This document shows, one piece after another, positions 24,611 to 35,832 of a stretch of DNA of 64,000 nucleotides. Where the stretch lies: NCBI GenBank assembly GCA_950295325.1, contig OX485805.1, forward strand, positions 18,835,501-18,899,500, given 5' to 3'. The first letter of the stretch is position 1, and each line of letters begins with the position of its first letter. The translations under genes were made by a program, and so were the position numbers. The DNA comes from Polytrichum commune (lineage: Eukaryota > Streptophyta > Polytrichopsida > Polytrichales > Polytrichaceae). Under the pieces are notes generated by a model, which saw only the letters and a program-made list of their open reading frames with translations, was not told the DNA's origin and did not search any database.

Positions 24611-25168
24611 GGGAGCAACAGTGGGTGGCAGTAAATTCTGTTTCGATGTTTCTACGTGGCACATGCCGACAGGGTTTGGAATGGGCGTTCTTTTTGGCAA
24701 TCTGCGGCAGGTCACAGTGTGCGTCACAGGAGAGGAACACGGAAGGGCCATAGGAATCTGCCCTGACAAAGCTATGGCAGGGAAGGTTATAACCTCCGTA
24801 TGCAGGCAGGCAGGCACGCAGGTTGGGTAGGTGTGGCCCCACCGACGAGGTCAGACGGTCGTGACGATGATCATGAATATGATCGGTGTTCATGTGTGAA
24901 TAGGTTGAAGTAAGAACAGGGTGGGCCGGGAGATTTGGTCCAATTGGCGATGATTTGGTCTTCCGAGGTTCAACCCATGGTGGAAAGAAAAAGAAAATCG
25001 TATAAACTAGATCCCCAGCCACATCCCACGCCTTCTTCCTCCCACCACCCCCACTTGAAAGTCCTCGCCTCCCGAGCCCTCCGAGCCAGTGGACCTTCCG
25101 AGATAGCTTAGCATCGTACAAATTGCCTCCCCCTCTCCTGCCCCCCTACCTAGCCTGCCTCCGTAGTC

Positions 25169-25416
25169 TTATAAGAGACAGCCTGCCTTCACTCGTTTAG
25201 TTCAGTTGCGAAAGTGCAAGAGAAAGAGGTTGCGAAGAGTTTGAGAAGAAGAGATTGGAAAAAACACTTGCGTTCTCCTTGCGTAGAGGATATATGTATT
25301 GTGGAGGGTGAGAGAAAGAGCAAGGAGAGAAACAGGTGTGAGATGAGAAGGCAACAGCGGGAGATTGATTGCAGGGAAATTTGTCTGTGAGACTGCATAT
25401 AAGTTAGTTAAGGAAG
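25169..25416 (+). promoter_or_regulatory. putative TATA element and 5' UTR of kinase copy 1
   Basis: A TATA-like TTATAAGAG at 25169-25177 lies about 240 bp before the start codon. It is followed by a purine-rich leader with AGAGAAAGAGG-type stretches, as is common in plant 5' UTRs. The preceding 150 bp are C-rich. An ACGTGGC (ABRE/G-box-like) at 24654-24660 lies roughly 510 bp further upstream and would suit an ABA-responsive gene. Transcription start and function are inferred from motifs only. Confidence 0.35.
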
Positions 25417-27222
25417 ATGGCAGGGTGTTCGTGGATCCGGGGGAAGTTGATAGGCACAGGGGCCTTCAGCCAGGTTAGCCTGGCGATGAACAGAGAGGAC
25501 GGGGAAGTCTTCGCAGTGAAATCGGTGGAGGTGAATGGGAATGATGCAAGTGCGAATTGCTCCATGCTGGCGATAGAGAACGAGATCCAGCTTCTTCAGA
25601 GCTTGGACTCCAAGTACGTTGTGCGCTGTTTGGGAAGCGATTGGACAGAGGAGGGTGGGAAGTTGATGCGCAACGTGTTCCTGGAGTATATGCCCGAAGG
25701 CAGCTTGGCAGATTTTTTGAAGCAATTCGCAGGCGCGGGGGCGCTGGATGAGCATTTGATCCGCACTTACACTCGTAGCATCGTTGAGGGAATTGATTAC
25801 TTGCACAGAGAAGGAATCGTGCACTGTGACATCAAGGGCAAAAACCTGCTGGTTAGGAATGGAAACGTGAAGCTGACGGACTTTGGATCCGCCAAGAGGG
25901 TGGGCAGGGAGATTGAGAGCGAAGCAATGAATTGCTCTGCCAAGGTGAACGGAACTCCGTTGTGGATGGCGCCGGAGGTTGTGAGGCAGGTGGAACAGGG
26001 GCTTGCATCTGACATCTGGTCTTTGGGTTGCACGGTGATAGAGATGGCCACAGGGCGAGCTCCATGGAGCAACCTAAGCAACCCTTTCGTAGCTCTGTAC
26101 CACATTGGATGCACCGATGAGCTTCCTGAAGTGCCAGCTTCCCTTTCCGCCGAGGCGCACGATTTCTTGGGCAAGTGTTTTCAGAGAGATCCTCGCAAGA
26201 GATGGACAAGCTCTCAATTGCTCCGACACCCCTTTCTCACCACCAGGTTCGTGGCCAAGGCTGCCCCCACCGTGGAGGCTCCTCTCTCTCCTTGCAGCGT
26301 GATGCAGTTTCCCAACAGCGACCTTTCGTCGAGCTTCGAGGATTCAATCCCAATTCTGAGCACGCCTTCTTTCTTGAAGCGTGGCTTGGTGTCGAGCCAG
26401 AAGAGCTCTCAGGAGCAATCGGGGGAGAATTGTTGGGGCAGCTCTCCTTTCGGTGATTGTGCTGGCGAATGGATTGTTGTGCGATCGCCAAAAGGCTCTC
26501 CTTCTCTCTCACCTTCTCCTTTCTCCAATTTGATGGCGCCTGCTGTCACATGCTCTGTCTCTACCCCTGAAGTTGCAATTTGCGAAGAGAAGAGGTCGGT
26601 GTTAAGTTCGGACAACACAGTTTCTATTAGTACTGCAACTCCAACGGCACCTTCTCAAGAGCTTCCTGGCGCTCACGTGACCTCAACTGAATCCCAACAA
26701 TTTGTAGGGTTTGAGGTCTTCGGAGAATCCAGAGTGGCAATTCATTATGAGGACTCCTCAAAGGAAATTTCATCCGCGGAGGAGGCAACAACACCGTGCA
26801 CAGGATTCCACCATGAAATTGAGCACGGTTTAGCAAATAGCGAGGTTGACAATATTAGTTTCTGGATGCTGAAGCAAAACCACCTTTTGTGTGTTTGGCA
26901 TTATAGCTCAGTTGGAGCTCATCAACACTTGAAATGTGAAGAGTTTAGAAAAAATCAGTTACATTGGATTACTATAGCATACATCTATTGGAAAGCTTCA
27001 TATTCCAATCGCTACTGTACACTAGTAGCACATCTTTATAATTCATATTCACCATCATGGGTGACATTTCCATTCAACTTTGTGTCTGTATCATGTGTTA
27101 TTTCCTTCCCTTGCTTAATTATTTTTCTTGATTGGTTGGTGTGCCACACTTGTCATATTTTCCGTTCCTCTTTCCTTCCCAGGTCTCATTATTGCCCAGC
27201 TCAAGGCTATAATGATGAATAA
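25417..27222 (+). CDS. MAPKKK17/18-like protein serine/threonine kinase, copy 1
   Basis: A 601-codon open frame beginning MAGCSWIRG. The kinase domain spans about residues 6-274: Gly-rich loop GTGAFSQV (13-20, third glycine replaced by Ser), AVK lysine 35, HCDIKGKN with catalytic Asp138, DFG at 155-157, GTPLWMAPE at 179-187, and a closing HPFL. The HCDIKG form, the D-IWSLGCTVIEM stretch and a later EWIVVR motif (from residue 351) match the small plant MEKK clade of Arabidopsis MAPKKK17/18, which phosphorylates MAP2Ks in ABA and stress signalling. The start aligns with the paralogue at 37515. Residues past about 475 resemble read-through into non-coding DNA: hydrophobic, unlike the family, with an acceptor-like pyrimidine tract plus CAG near 27180. 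The true 3' end may therefore be spliced. Kinase identity is secure; the C-terminus and in vivo role are inferred. Confidence 0.93.
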   Translation: MAGCSWIRGKLIGTGAFSQVSLAMNREDGEVFAVKSVEVNGNDASANCSMLAIENEIQLLQSLDSKYVVRCLGSDWTEEGGKLMRNVFLEYMPEGSLADFLKQFAGAGALDEHLIRTYTRSIVEGIDYLHREGIVHCDIKGKNLLVRNGNVKLTDFGSAKRVGREIESEAMNCSAKVNGTPLWMAPEVVRQVEQGLASDIWSLGCTVIEMATGRAPWSNLSNPFVALYHIGCTDELPEVPASLSAEAHDFLGKCFQRDPRKRWTSSQLLRHPFLTTRFVAKAAPTVEAPLSPCSVMQFPNSDLSSSFEDSIPILSTPSFLKRGLVSSQKSSQEQSGENCWGSSPFGDCAGEWIVVRSPKGSPSLSPSPFSNLMAPAVTCSVSTPEVAICEEKRSVLSSDNTVSISTATPTAPSQELPGAHVTSTESQQFVGFEVFGESRVAIHYEDSSKEISSAEEATTPCTGFHHEIEHGLANSEVDNISFWMLKQNHLLCVWHYSSVGAHQHLKCEEFRKNQLHWITIAYIYWKASYSNRYCTLVAHLYNSYSPSWVTFPFNFVSVSCVISFPCLIIFLDWLVCHTCHIFRSSFLPRSHYCPAQGYNDE

Positions 27223-27224
27223 AC

Positions 27225-29025
27225 CCATTTACTCAGGGTTAGATTCACCTTCTTTGATTCCAACAGAATGCAATCATGTTCGATACGCTCTTGTTGTCTG
27301 TGTCAGTGTAGATTTTGAACAAGCAAGATATGTATGCTGCAAGTTTGGTATGAGGATCAATTGCTTCCATGTTGCATCGATACTTCTAGACGTTTCTTCC
27401 ATGTACTTGAGAGTGCTCGTTGATGCAATATGTTCAATTTCTTCCACTTGTACCATTATATTAACCATGTTTTTAATATATATATACATATATATATATT
27501 CAGAGTTTGATGTTCTCTGAGTTGTTGTATACATGTGCTCTGGCTGTTCTCTTAGGCACACGTGGTCTTTCTTGATCCAATTAATAGCCCACTTGCACAT
27601 GGCACATGTCTGTCGATTTGGAATGTCAAGGACCACCCAGGGCAAATTGGGGAGCCACGTTTTCGTGCACTCCAACATTGAACGACTGAGAACGTACGGC
27701 GCCCGATCATGAAGTTCTATACAATCGTTCGTTGAACGTTTCGATTGAAACGCTCGACAGACTTTCAACCACAACAAGATGAAAGATCAAGTTACTTTCC
27801 TCGTCACAGATCCCAGCTTGCGATTGGTGACAACTTCATTGGTTTTTTCATCCTTCGATGCAAGCCGTGACTTTTTACTGGAATACTTTCCCCGGAACAT
27901 AGTGGGTCGTTTGGGAACATTCTACGCTTCTAAAAACTCTTTGCACTGGCACACATGAGGCTCCTTTTCGAAACGTCCAATCGTTCCACCTGCGTGAGTG
28001 GGCGCTATAACTCTTTAGCGCTTTGATGATGCACTTTAACATACAAACTATGTGCAGAAAGCATTCCAAACTTTTTCAAAATCTTCATAAATATGTAATA
28101 AGTTAGTTGCTGGAAGTCAACTCAAAAAGCTGGGAGGATCAATCCCAGATGACTTAATGCCCATAATGCAACGTTGATTGTCGTCGTTATTTTTCCCTGG
28201 CTTACAATAAATGTTCTTGAGGCAGAAGGTGAAAAATGATGTGCCTCGACCTCGAGTTTATAAGTTTCATCAGACAATACCCAAAAAGCGGCAATCAGGG
28301 TGGCACATCGCATGCGGCCTATTATTGGACGAGATATATATGCCTTGACCCGTGAAACTTTTGAAGCTCGCCCAAGCTGGGTGGCCTTTAACTTACGTGG
28401 TTGGCTGCCCTTGCAACAGAGCCAAGGAGGCATATACCCTAGCCTTCACGTCGTCGTGTATAGAGTAGTTGTCAACGCGTACAAAAGCTCTTAAAGAATG
28501 CATAATATTATTACTCACGTTTTAACCACCCGGACACATGCAGGCTCCTCGATCGATCACTTGAGAAACACAGCACGAGTAATAATCAATCACCAGATTT
28601 CTCACCAGAAAATCACCACCACATGCTCATTAAAATCTCTCCATCTACTCGTGACATTGGTGGGTGGGTCGATCATCAAGCTGCTGGCTCGTAATGAGCA
28701 GGAGCATGTGGATGGATATATATATAGAAAACAATTTCTTCGGCTTTGACCGGCATTTTAAAAGTGGAGATTATCAGGCTACTACTACAAATATGTCTAC
28801 TGACTTACAAGAAGCCAAGCCGTGGCCGTTGATGATGATGCTATATTATAACTTGGTTAATTATTGACTCGTTTTGAGGCATTTTGAGGACCAGCTTTGT
28901 GACAGGAATCATCTTGACTTTTCCCTTACAAGATGATTTTTTTGTTGCGGTCCCCGACTAATTGAGGTATAGTTTATCATGAGGGAATAATGTTGTATAA
29001 TGTCCAGTAGTAGCAGCAGCAGTAG
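27225..29025. other. kinase spacer, unrecognised minus-strand frames
   Basis: Minus-strand frames of 64-167 codons at 27777-27274, 28069-27875 and 28433-28122 could be parts of a decayed gene or element. I recognise no motif. A TA microsatellite (27475-27500) lies inside the largest. Confidence 0.35.
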
Positions 29026-29030
29026 CAGTC

Positions 29031-29260
29031 GTACACTGATTACCCCCATTAGTGTGTGTTGGTATTCGGAGTTACGTACTGCTATAACTATGTAATGAGA
29101 AGGTGATGTTTTACCAAGCTAAAGTCATTTATGTTCTATAATGTCCGAACAACCTAGTGAACTTCTTTTTTAGTAGAAATTGAGCTCCTGAGCAAAACGT
29201 TATTGCACTTGTGTAACTCCGAATAATAATAACACGCACTAATCGGGATAATCGGTGTAC
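29031..29260. repeat. inverted pair of a 45-bp motif
   Basis: Arm 1 (29031-29075) holds GTACACTGATTACCCCCATT and GGTATTCGGAGTTAC. Arm 2 (29213-29260) is its complement with small differences (GTAACTCCGAATAATAATAA, GGGATAATCGGTGTAC). A third copy in the arm-2 orientation lies at 23963-24008 within the array upstream of kinase copy 1, and a weaker one near 35133. Origin unknown; possibly a tiny foldback MITE. Confidence 0.6.
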
Positions 29261-29315
29261 TAGTAGTAGTATTATTTGATTGTTTTGGGGAAGGGAAAGG
29301 GAGGGCTTTCTAGTA

Positions 29316-30000
29316 CAATCTAACCTCATTAATGCGACACCCTCGATATTATGACACCTTTTTGCGAGACCGAACTTTTTGGTTCAAAACTCCTCCTTTT
29401 ATACGACTACAACACTCGATATATAACGCGACATTTAGAATCTCCGTTGTGTCATATTAAAGAGGTAGTTAATGCTAAAAAAATCTTTTCATCTATGTCA
29501 TGTACATCTAAAATACATCCATTTTGACTTGGGAACTACTTGGGAACTCCACTCATCATTGGGAACTTCATGATAATTAGGGTTACTAGTGTAGAATGGA
29601 CATGGATGATGTTGCTTCACCTACAATAAAGCTTAGTGATGCTAAACGTCATGCATCATCATGGCCTAGTTCCTTATTAGAGCACTCTTTATAATTTGGT
29701 GTCAACGAAATGATCAGTTCTCAATAATCAGTAGGGAATTTAGATAAAGCGGCAGTTGCTAACTTGGGTAGGCAACACCACAAACCTCTGCACTCCGATT
29801 TCAAGAGTTCTTGAGAACATTCGTCTGTGTCCGGGGTCACAAGTTATTATTCCACACCATCTACATCACTTAAACTCGTTGCATACATATCGTAAGCTCA
29901 TATTACTTACGTTTTCATATCCCCTCGTTACCACGACAAACGTTACATCATTTGTCACACTAGCAAGAAGACGACACCTCGATAATATGACCTCTCTTTG
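29316..30000 (+). mobile_element. second pogo-like relic
   Basis: Begins after a TA with CAATCTAACCTCATTAATGC, close to the end of the element at 8441, followed by repeated GCGACA/ATGACACC motifs. Around 29630 a short frame reads KLSDAKRHASSW, matching the transposase tail at 8738-9220. CGACACCTCGATAATATGAC near 29970 looks like an internal subterminal motif. A clear right terminus is not visible, so the right border is uncertain and the element is probably truncated. Confidence 0.5.
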
Positions 30001-30004
30001 TGTT

Positions 30005-31095
30005 TTGCGTTCCCCAACCATGCCATACTACTAAATAAAGGGGGAGAATGACTAGTACTACGATCCATTCATGGAAATCATGCTCTATATATCTATCTCC
30101 CCCACCTATAATGGTGGTGGTGGCACCTTCATCATGCGGCTCCTACTTTGAAGCAATATATATATTAGGTGAGCCGTCGGCGGCCGTTCGTTAACACTAC
30201 TTCCTCTTCCATCGATCGCCTAGAGTTTGGAGTTTTCCATGGCCGTCCAAAACCCATCATAGGACAATATATAGTGGTGGCCTTGGTGCATCGATCATGT
30301 GAGCCTCGACCCCATAAAAAGCTACATCTACAGCTAAGTTTTATAAAGGGGCCCCATTGTGTTATGGGCCTCTCAATAAGTGAGCCAAGCCGAGCCGAGC
30401 CGAGCCTAGCCTAGCCTTATATATATAAATATACACACACATATATATACATGGGAGGCGATTCATTCATGTGTGGTCGGGCACTTGCCCTCCATACACT
30501 TATTGGTTGGACAGCCATGGTCTTTATGTGTTCCATTTACGAGTTGTTTTGAGCCGATTTCATTCTTATACGGCCGCCCCCATCGCATGGAGCCCGAACT
30601 TAGATATTTCTATTCATATCTTTCACTTGGTAGTTTGTACTAGCTAGGAGTATGAGACTTTTTGTTGGTGTTGTTGTTGATGTCGATGATGGTTTTAAAG
30701 TGCGATGTCTTTCTATTTGGGGTTAGCTAGTGTGCCGTGCTATTATGGCTAGTTCGCTAGAGCTTCCCATTTCTATATAACTTTGTAGCCCGAATAAGTA
30801 GCATGCAGATATGATAAAGGAGGCGGCACCACTCGAAGGTACTATGGTGTAAAAATAGGTGTTGCACATGTGATGAAGGTACTATGGTAGATGTTATGAA
30901 AGAGCCTCACTTTGCTTGTGGAAAATGAACTTGGTAAATTCAAAGTGATGTCACATTGGCATCGCTTCATTGTGGGTATGGACATAGATCTTCATGTAAA
31001 CTCCTCGGGTTTAATTTTTTTAATTTTAATTTTTTAATCTAATTTTTTTTTCCGGTGGGTAGGATTGTTTGATTTTTAGGGTTTTTTTTAGGTCT
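30005..31095. other. no recognisable gene
   Basis: Contains the GAGCC/TAGCC microsatellite (about 30382-30416), TATA-rich segments and T-rich DNA near 31020. Frames are short and not protein-like. Confidence 0.45.
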
Positions 31096-31099
31096 TGGA

Positions 31100-31760
31100 G
31101 TTTAGTGTATAATGTAAACCCACCGTCATTTTTCCATTGTAACTGTAAGGTAGATGTGTGTTATTCAGATTTTTATGTTTTCTTTACACCCACTTTGTCA
31201 TAGGGTATGAAACACATAGCTCGTGTAAGATGATTAGCAAGTCCGAATTATGCCCATAAGTATGTGTCTTGATTTCATGTGAATATCTTGATCATCACCA
31301 AAGTGAATATTCTCATTAAAGTGGTCATATATATTCCCCAAATCATGTTGACTCTTGAGCTTAGAATGGCTATGCTATTCTAACCACATAATCCTATCTT
31401 ATTTGAATACATGTCTTTCCAGTGTTTGTTTTGAGATCCACCATACCTCACTATGCGCACCCCTCAAATTTAGGTGTCCATATTATTGTTATGTTGGATT
31501 TAAGCACGTCTAAGGTGTAAAAGGGTCATAAAATGGTTACTTTCCCCGACTAGCCCACTTCTCTAGGACATGAAACATGCGATTAGTACGAGATGGTTAG
31601 CAAATCCAAAATCAAGGATGTAGCCACTTTCCTCATCAATTTTGTAGCCCATATGAATGGCTTACTCACTATTGAAGGGAAGATTCTCGTGCTCATTACG
31701 TGTTCATACATGTTCACTCCCAATTATATTGACTATTCAACCTAGAATAGAGTTATCTGT
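31100..31760 (+). repeat. two head-to-tail family Y repeats
   Basis: First copy about 31120-31510 (GATTAGCAAGTCCGAATTAT, AAGTGGTCATATATATTCCC, CAAATTTAGGTGTCCATATT). Second about 31545-31760 (GACATGAAACATGCGATTAG, GTTCACTCCCAATTATATTG). Adjacent sequence up to 32300 includes another family end (ACATAGGTGTGTCCGATTAA). No gene recognised. Confidence 0.55.
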
Positions 31761-32304
31761 AAAGTCCCTTGCAGAGGGACGAAAACCTGGGTTTGATCCT
31801 TCTTTAAGAGAACTTTCTACCAAGAGCTCGGCATACATATGAGCCTATTTTGAAAGTTGGGTGAAGCTTTTGGGACCTTTCTTCCTACTTCTCAAACTCT
31901 CAGAAAATTGTAGAATTTAAAATAGGGTATGCACATGGGATCCACCGTCCTAAATTCTGGACTAGCCTATGCAAGGCTAGCTTCCCCACCCATACTAGTA
32001 GAACAAGCATGAAAGTTGTTTTTTAATAGCTTGACATCACTCTTTGTGTATGGTAATTTAAGCATTAATAAAACTTGGGTTACTTTACGTTAACTCTCAT
32101 AAATTCAAGGTTTGGGACTAAACCCATGGTTTCATCTCCTTCACTTTACAAAGAACTCTAACGATCACCCTATTTTCAGCAAGCAATCCAATCCCTTCAA
32201 GACACATGTCTTCTTGGTACCCGCTCTTGGAGTCACACCAAAACCACACACCTCTCAAACATAGGTGTGTCCGATTAAGAGAAGTGATCAAATTAGGCAC
32301 ATCT

Positions 32305-34365
32305 AGTGCCTTAATTAAGAACCTTCATTAAGGTTCTCGTGGGTTCCCGATCTTCGTTGGATGAATGAATAAGTTACAGGTTGTCATCGTAATAATGCGG
32401 ATGATTCATCTCCTCCACGAGTACAGCCCAATTGATTAGGCCCCAAGTTTATTATTGCATCCCAAGTGGACTTGTTACGCAAGGGGGTCATAATTGGTTT
32501 GGGGCCTCAATTACTTGGACTTGGTGATGTATATATAAGGAGCCCACCCATGCCAATCAACTTCATTGAGTGCACACGAAGGATTCGGGCAAAATGAATA
32601 ATGGATGAAATTTTTTGGATGAACAACTGACAGATTCATCATCACCGTTCATGCCACCTCCCGGTTATAATTATTGCCACATACATACATACGCTCGTAA
32701 AAAAATAATACTACTACTTCAAGTTTTTGTTCCCTACTTGAAGGCTCAAACTGTTCCCATGAGACGTGGAATTTGGCATGACCACATGTGCACTTTGGTG
32801 ATGGGGGAATCATGTCATTACTATGCTAGTCGACTAACGAAAGTAGAAATAACGCTAGTAGAAATAAGGAGGAGAAAAGAGGGAGGGGGGGGGGGTCTGG
32901 TTCTTTTCGACATGGTCTATTTTGACACACTATCAATCATCTAGGACTTGTCAAAAGTCATCATTTTCCATGCGAATCAAGCAAGCAAATTTGTCTGGTT
33001 ATTGATATCAAAGTGGTTGATTTGACACATGTTTTTATATGAGTTGTGGCCTTTTCCATGGATCCTAGGTGACATTCTCTAATGGATTGCCAAGAAGCTC
33101 ATTTTTCGCCCCCCTTGCTACACTTTTTGTAGCACCTAGTATTTACTGTGGCCTACTGTGATTTTGCCATTCCATAAAAGGCTTTGGTCAGTGTACTTTC
33201 CTTGACCCCACACCAATTATGAGCTGACAACATTACGCGTTCAGAACTAAAAATACATATTCGTGTTTATTTACATGAACATGAACATTGTGGGGTTTGA
33301 TGAATATAACATCAATATAATGTTGATAATTTCATCTTTTTATATTCTAATTTTGATATCACATCAACTTGTAAGCCACCTTAATCTTCAATCCACACAA
33401 AAAATAGAGTGGACCATGGTATTGTCTGCCCACGCTAACTTATAGACCACGATAACAGGCGTAAATGGTGTAGTAGTGCCTATTGATATTCCCCACAAGA
33501 GTTAGTGAGTTCATTGCCATTGTTTTACGCACGCACATGATCGGTTGTGGATTTTAAAATTCAAACATGCAAAGTTGACATGACATACCAAGTTTAGCTT
33601 TAGCTTTTTCATTTTTCATTTTTTTAATAAAATTTTAATGATTGTTACTATTTCTACCGTCATTGGAAGTGAACTTATAATGTTGGACCACCGCCGACAA
33701 GGTGTAAAGATTTGAAGTCGTGTTTGAAGGGCTTACTAAGATTTTAGACTAAGTTTGACGGAGGAGTCTAAAGTTCAAGGGGCATAAAGGGGAGACTATA
33801 GTGGAAAGCCCAATGAATCTTTTGAGTCTCAAAGCTCCATCAAGTTTTGACCCAATCCGACCTCACCCCAAAGTCCAAAAGATCACTAGAACTTGCCCCT
33901 TTTCTCACACATTGAACATTGTTTCTTTTTACCTTGGGCTACGGCGGCAGTTTTGAGTTGACCCTTTTGGGTGACGAGGGGGTTGAAGTAGGAAGTGTGT
34001 CGTCACACTTCAATCACCCACATGATCCAATTTGATTATTTAATCAAATTCACTAAGCCCCTCGTGTGTTTGGCTCTTGTATAAGATAAAGCCCACGCCC
34101 CGGGGCATCGCGTGAATAAGGGCCCAAGGCCTACCTGGCCTAATTCCATTTGGCCAAGGGCCTTGAGCTCTGGCCACATGCACTTATTGGTGGGCATAGC
34201 CAGTGGACGGCCCCTACAATTATGGGTCATTTTTCGTCGCTTTTAGTCATCGAATGCTCACTACTTCTCTATGCTACAGTCAATCGTTCGTTAAAAACGA
34301 TCCATGTTGGTGGGGGCTAGCTACCCATTGGCTATATATGTCCACCAATGAGTGTGGGCATGGCA
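32305..34365. other. no recognisable gene
   Basis: One 109-codon frame (32615) with a G-tract at 32884 is unconvincing. GGCCCAAGGCC-type palindromes at about 34121-34166 form a weak inverted pair. Otherwise unremarkable. Confidence 0.4.
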
Positions 34366-34370
34366 TTAGC

Positions 34371-34485
34371 AAGTGTAAAGAGATCGAGACATATTTCTTT
34401 AGGAGGCATAGATATCATCCAATATGATCTTGGATCACATCCATGCATGCCTCGCAAAGAATGATGTCTCGATCTCTTTGCACTT
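34371..34485. ncRNA. miRNA-precursor-like hairpin A
   Basis: Two 39-nt arms (34371-34409 and 34447-34485) are complementary at 34 positions by my count, around a 37-nt loop. The best-paired segment is TGTCTCGATCTCTTTGCACT on the 3' arm. Length, near-perfect pairing with few separated mismatches and single-copy appearance fit a plant MIRNA or a young inverted duplication. A small foldback MITE is the alternative. Part of the arm (GATGTCTCGATCT) recurs near 35228. Strand cannot be fixed from sequence. Confidence 0.4.
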
Positions 34486-34489
34486 GATC

Positions 34490-35830
34490 AACTTTGACTG
34501 TGGATCGAGTGATCGCGTCTCAAGGGTTGTTGATGGTCTACTTTCTTTGGTTTCAGTTTTGAGGGATAGAGAGGTGTAAGGTGCATATGTGACAACCACA
34601 ATGACAATTGCCTGCTCTTACTTGTCAAACCATGATACAAGCCATAGTTGGGAGTGGTACGTTGCAATATACTTTCTTTGGTTTATTATGTCTGTAGTTA
34701 TTATGTGGCACTAGGAGAGAACTTCAAGGTCAAAGAGTCATGTTGTGATTTGTGTGAGGCAACTACTCTTAGACAAACTTTCAACTTGAATCCGTCATTT
34801 GTTTGTCTCCACTCCACGAACTGCACCAATGGGAAGACCGATGATCCACTCTTCAACCACAACTACATATGTACTTCTTGTTTGTAAATGAGAAAAGACT
34901 CGTTGCTGTGGTTAAAAAGAGGCCTATACCACAACCACAACCACTCAAGTCCACCAATGCCACCTAAATATTGGCATGGGTTACAATTTGTAGTTACACA
35001 ATACTATAGCTTTATATTGAGATTATCATTTATTATCCAAGTAAGAGAATATCTACATGTAGAATGCATATCAAACAACATGAAATAACAAACTTGGTAT
35101 GAAATAATAAACTTTAAAGACTTATAACAATGCGTAACTCCAAATGGTAACCCACACTACTACGGGATATATACTGGAGTATTTGTGTGTAAAACACCCC
35201 TTTACATACCTCGCTTTAGTACATAGAGATGTCTCGATCTTTTGGTCTCGCATGTTGTCTTCAAGCCCGTGAGCATGCAAGAAAATCTTTCCGATTTAAA
35301 AGATAAAAACTACAAATATGAAGAAGTCCACCGGTTTTTACAAAGGTGCGTTGGCATCTATCCTAGGGGCAAGTGTTCACAACACCTATCAAGGGGGAGG
35401 ACGAACTGGGGGAGGGGGAGGGTCAAAACACCAATCTTTGTTACATATATAGCCTGGAGAATACCATTTCAAGCTCAACGAATCCCTAAACTGGGATTGA
35501 AAAACCTTGAATTGATCTAGCGAGGTTATATGGGGATGAATCGACAACCATCTTATAGAAGGGCCTGCATGTTTTTACTATTACCCCCTCCATAGGTGTT
35601 GGGAAACCAAGCCGCCTATGCTAGAGATCGTGTCCCCTAACTCCAAGTACTCTACAAAATTCTGACAAATTCTTTCCTTAGCAGAAATCAGCAGTGCGCT
35701 CCCATTCACTTTTTATTGGTCCTCGGGTGCGGTCCAATGCTTTCGTTCAAGCAATCGTTCATCCAGAATCGGAGAAAACTCGAAGCACAACACTTAAATA
35801 CGCAACACTCAATCGCATTATCACAGAGCC
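34490..35830. other. region downstream of kinase copy 2
   Basis: Frames of 66-105 codons, none recognised. A diverged copy of the 45-bp motif lies near 35133. The 3' UTR of kinase copy 2 should fall around 35600-35832, but I see no clear polyadenylation signal. Confidence 0.35.
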
Positions 35831-35832
35831 AC

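Noticed and set aside
25408-26512. Antisense frames of 91-138 codons opposite kinase copy 1, repeated opposite copy 2 (36723-37359)
   Set aside because: They are identical between copies only because the kinase coding strand is; none resembles a protein family.
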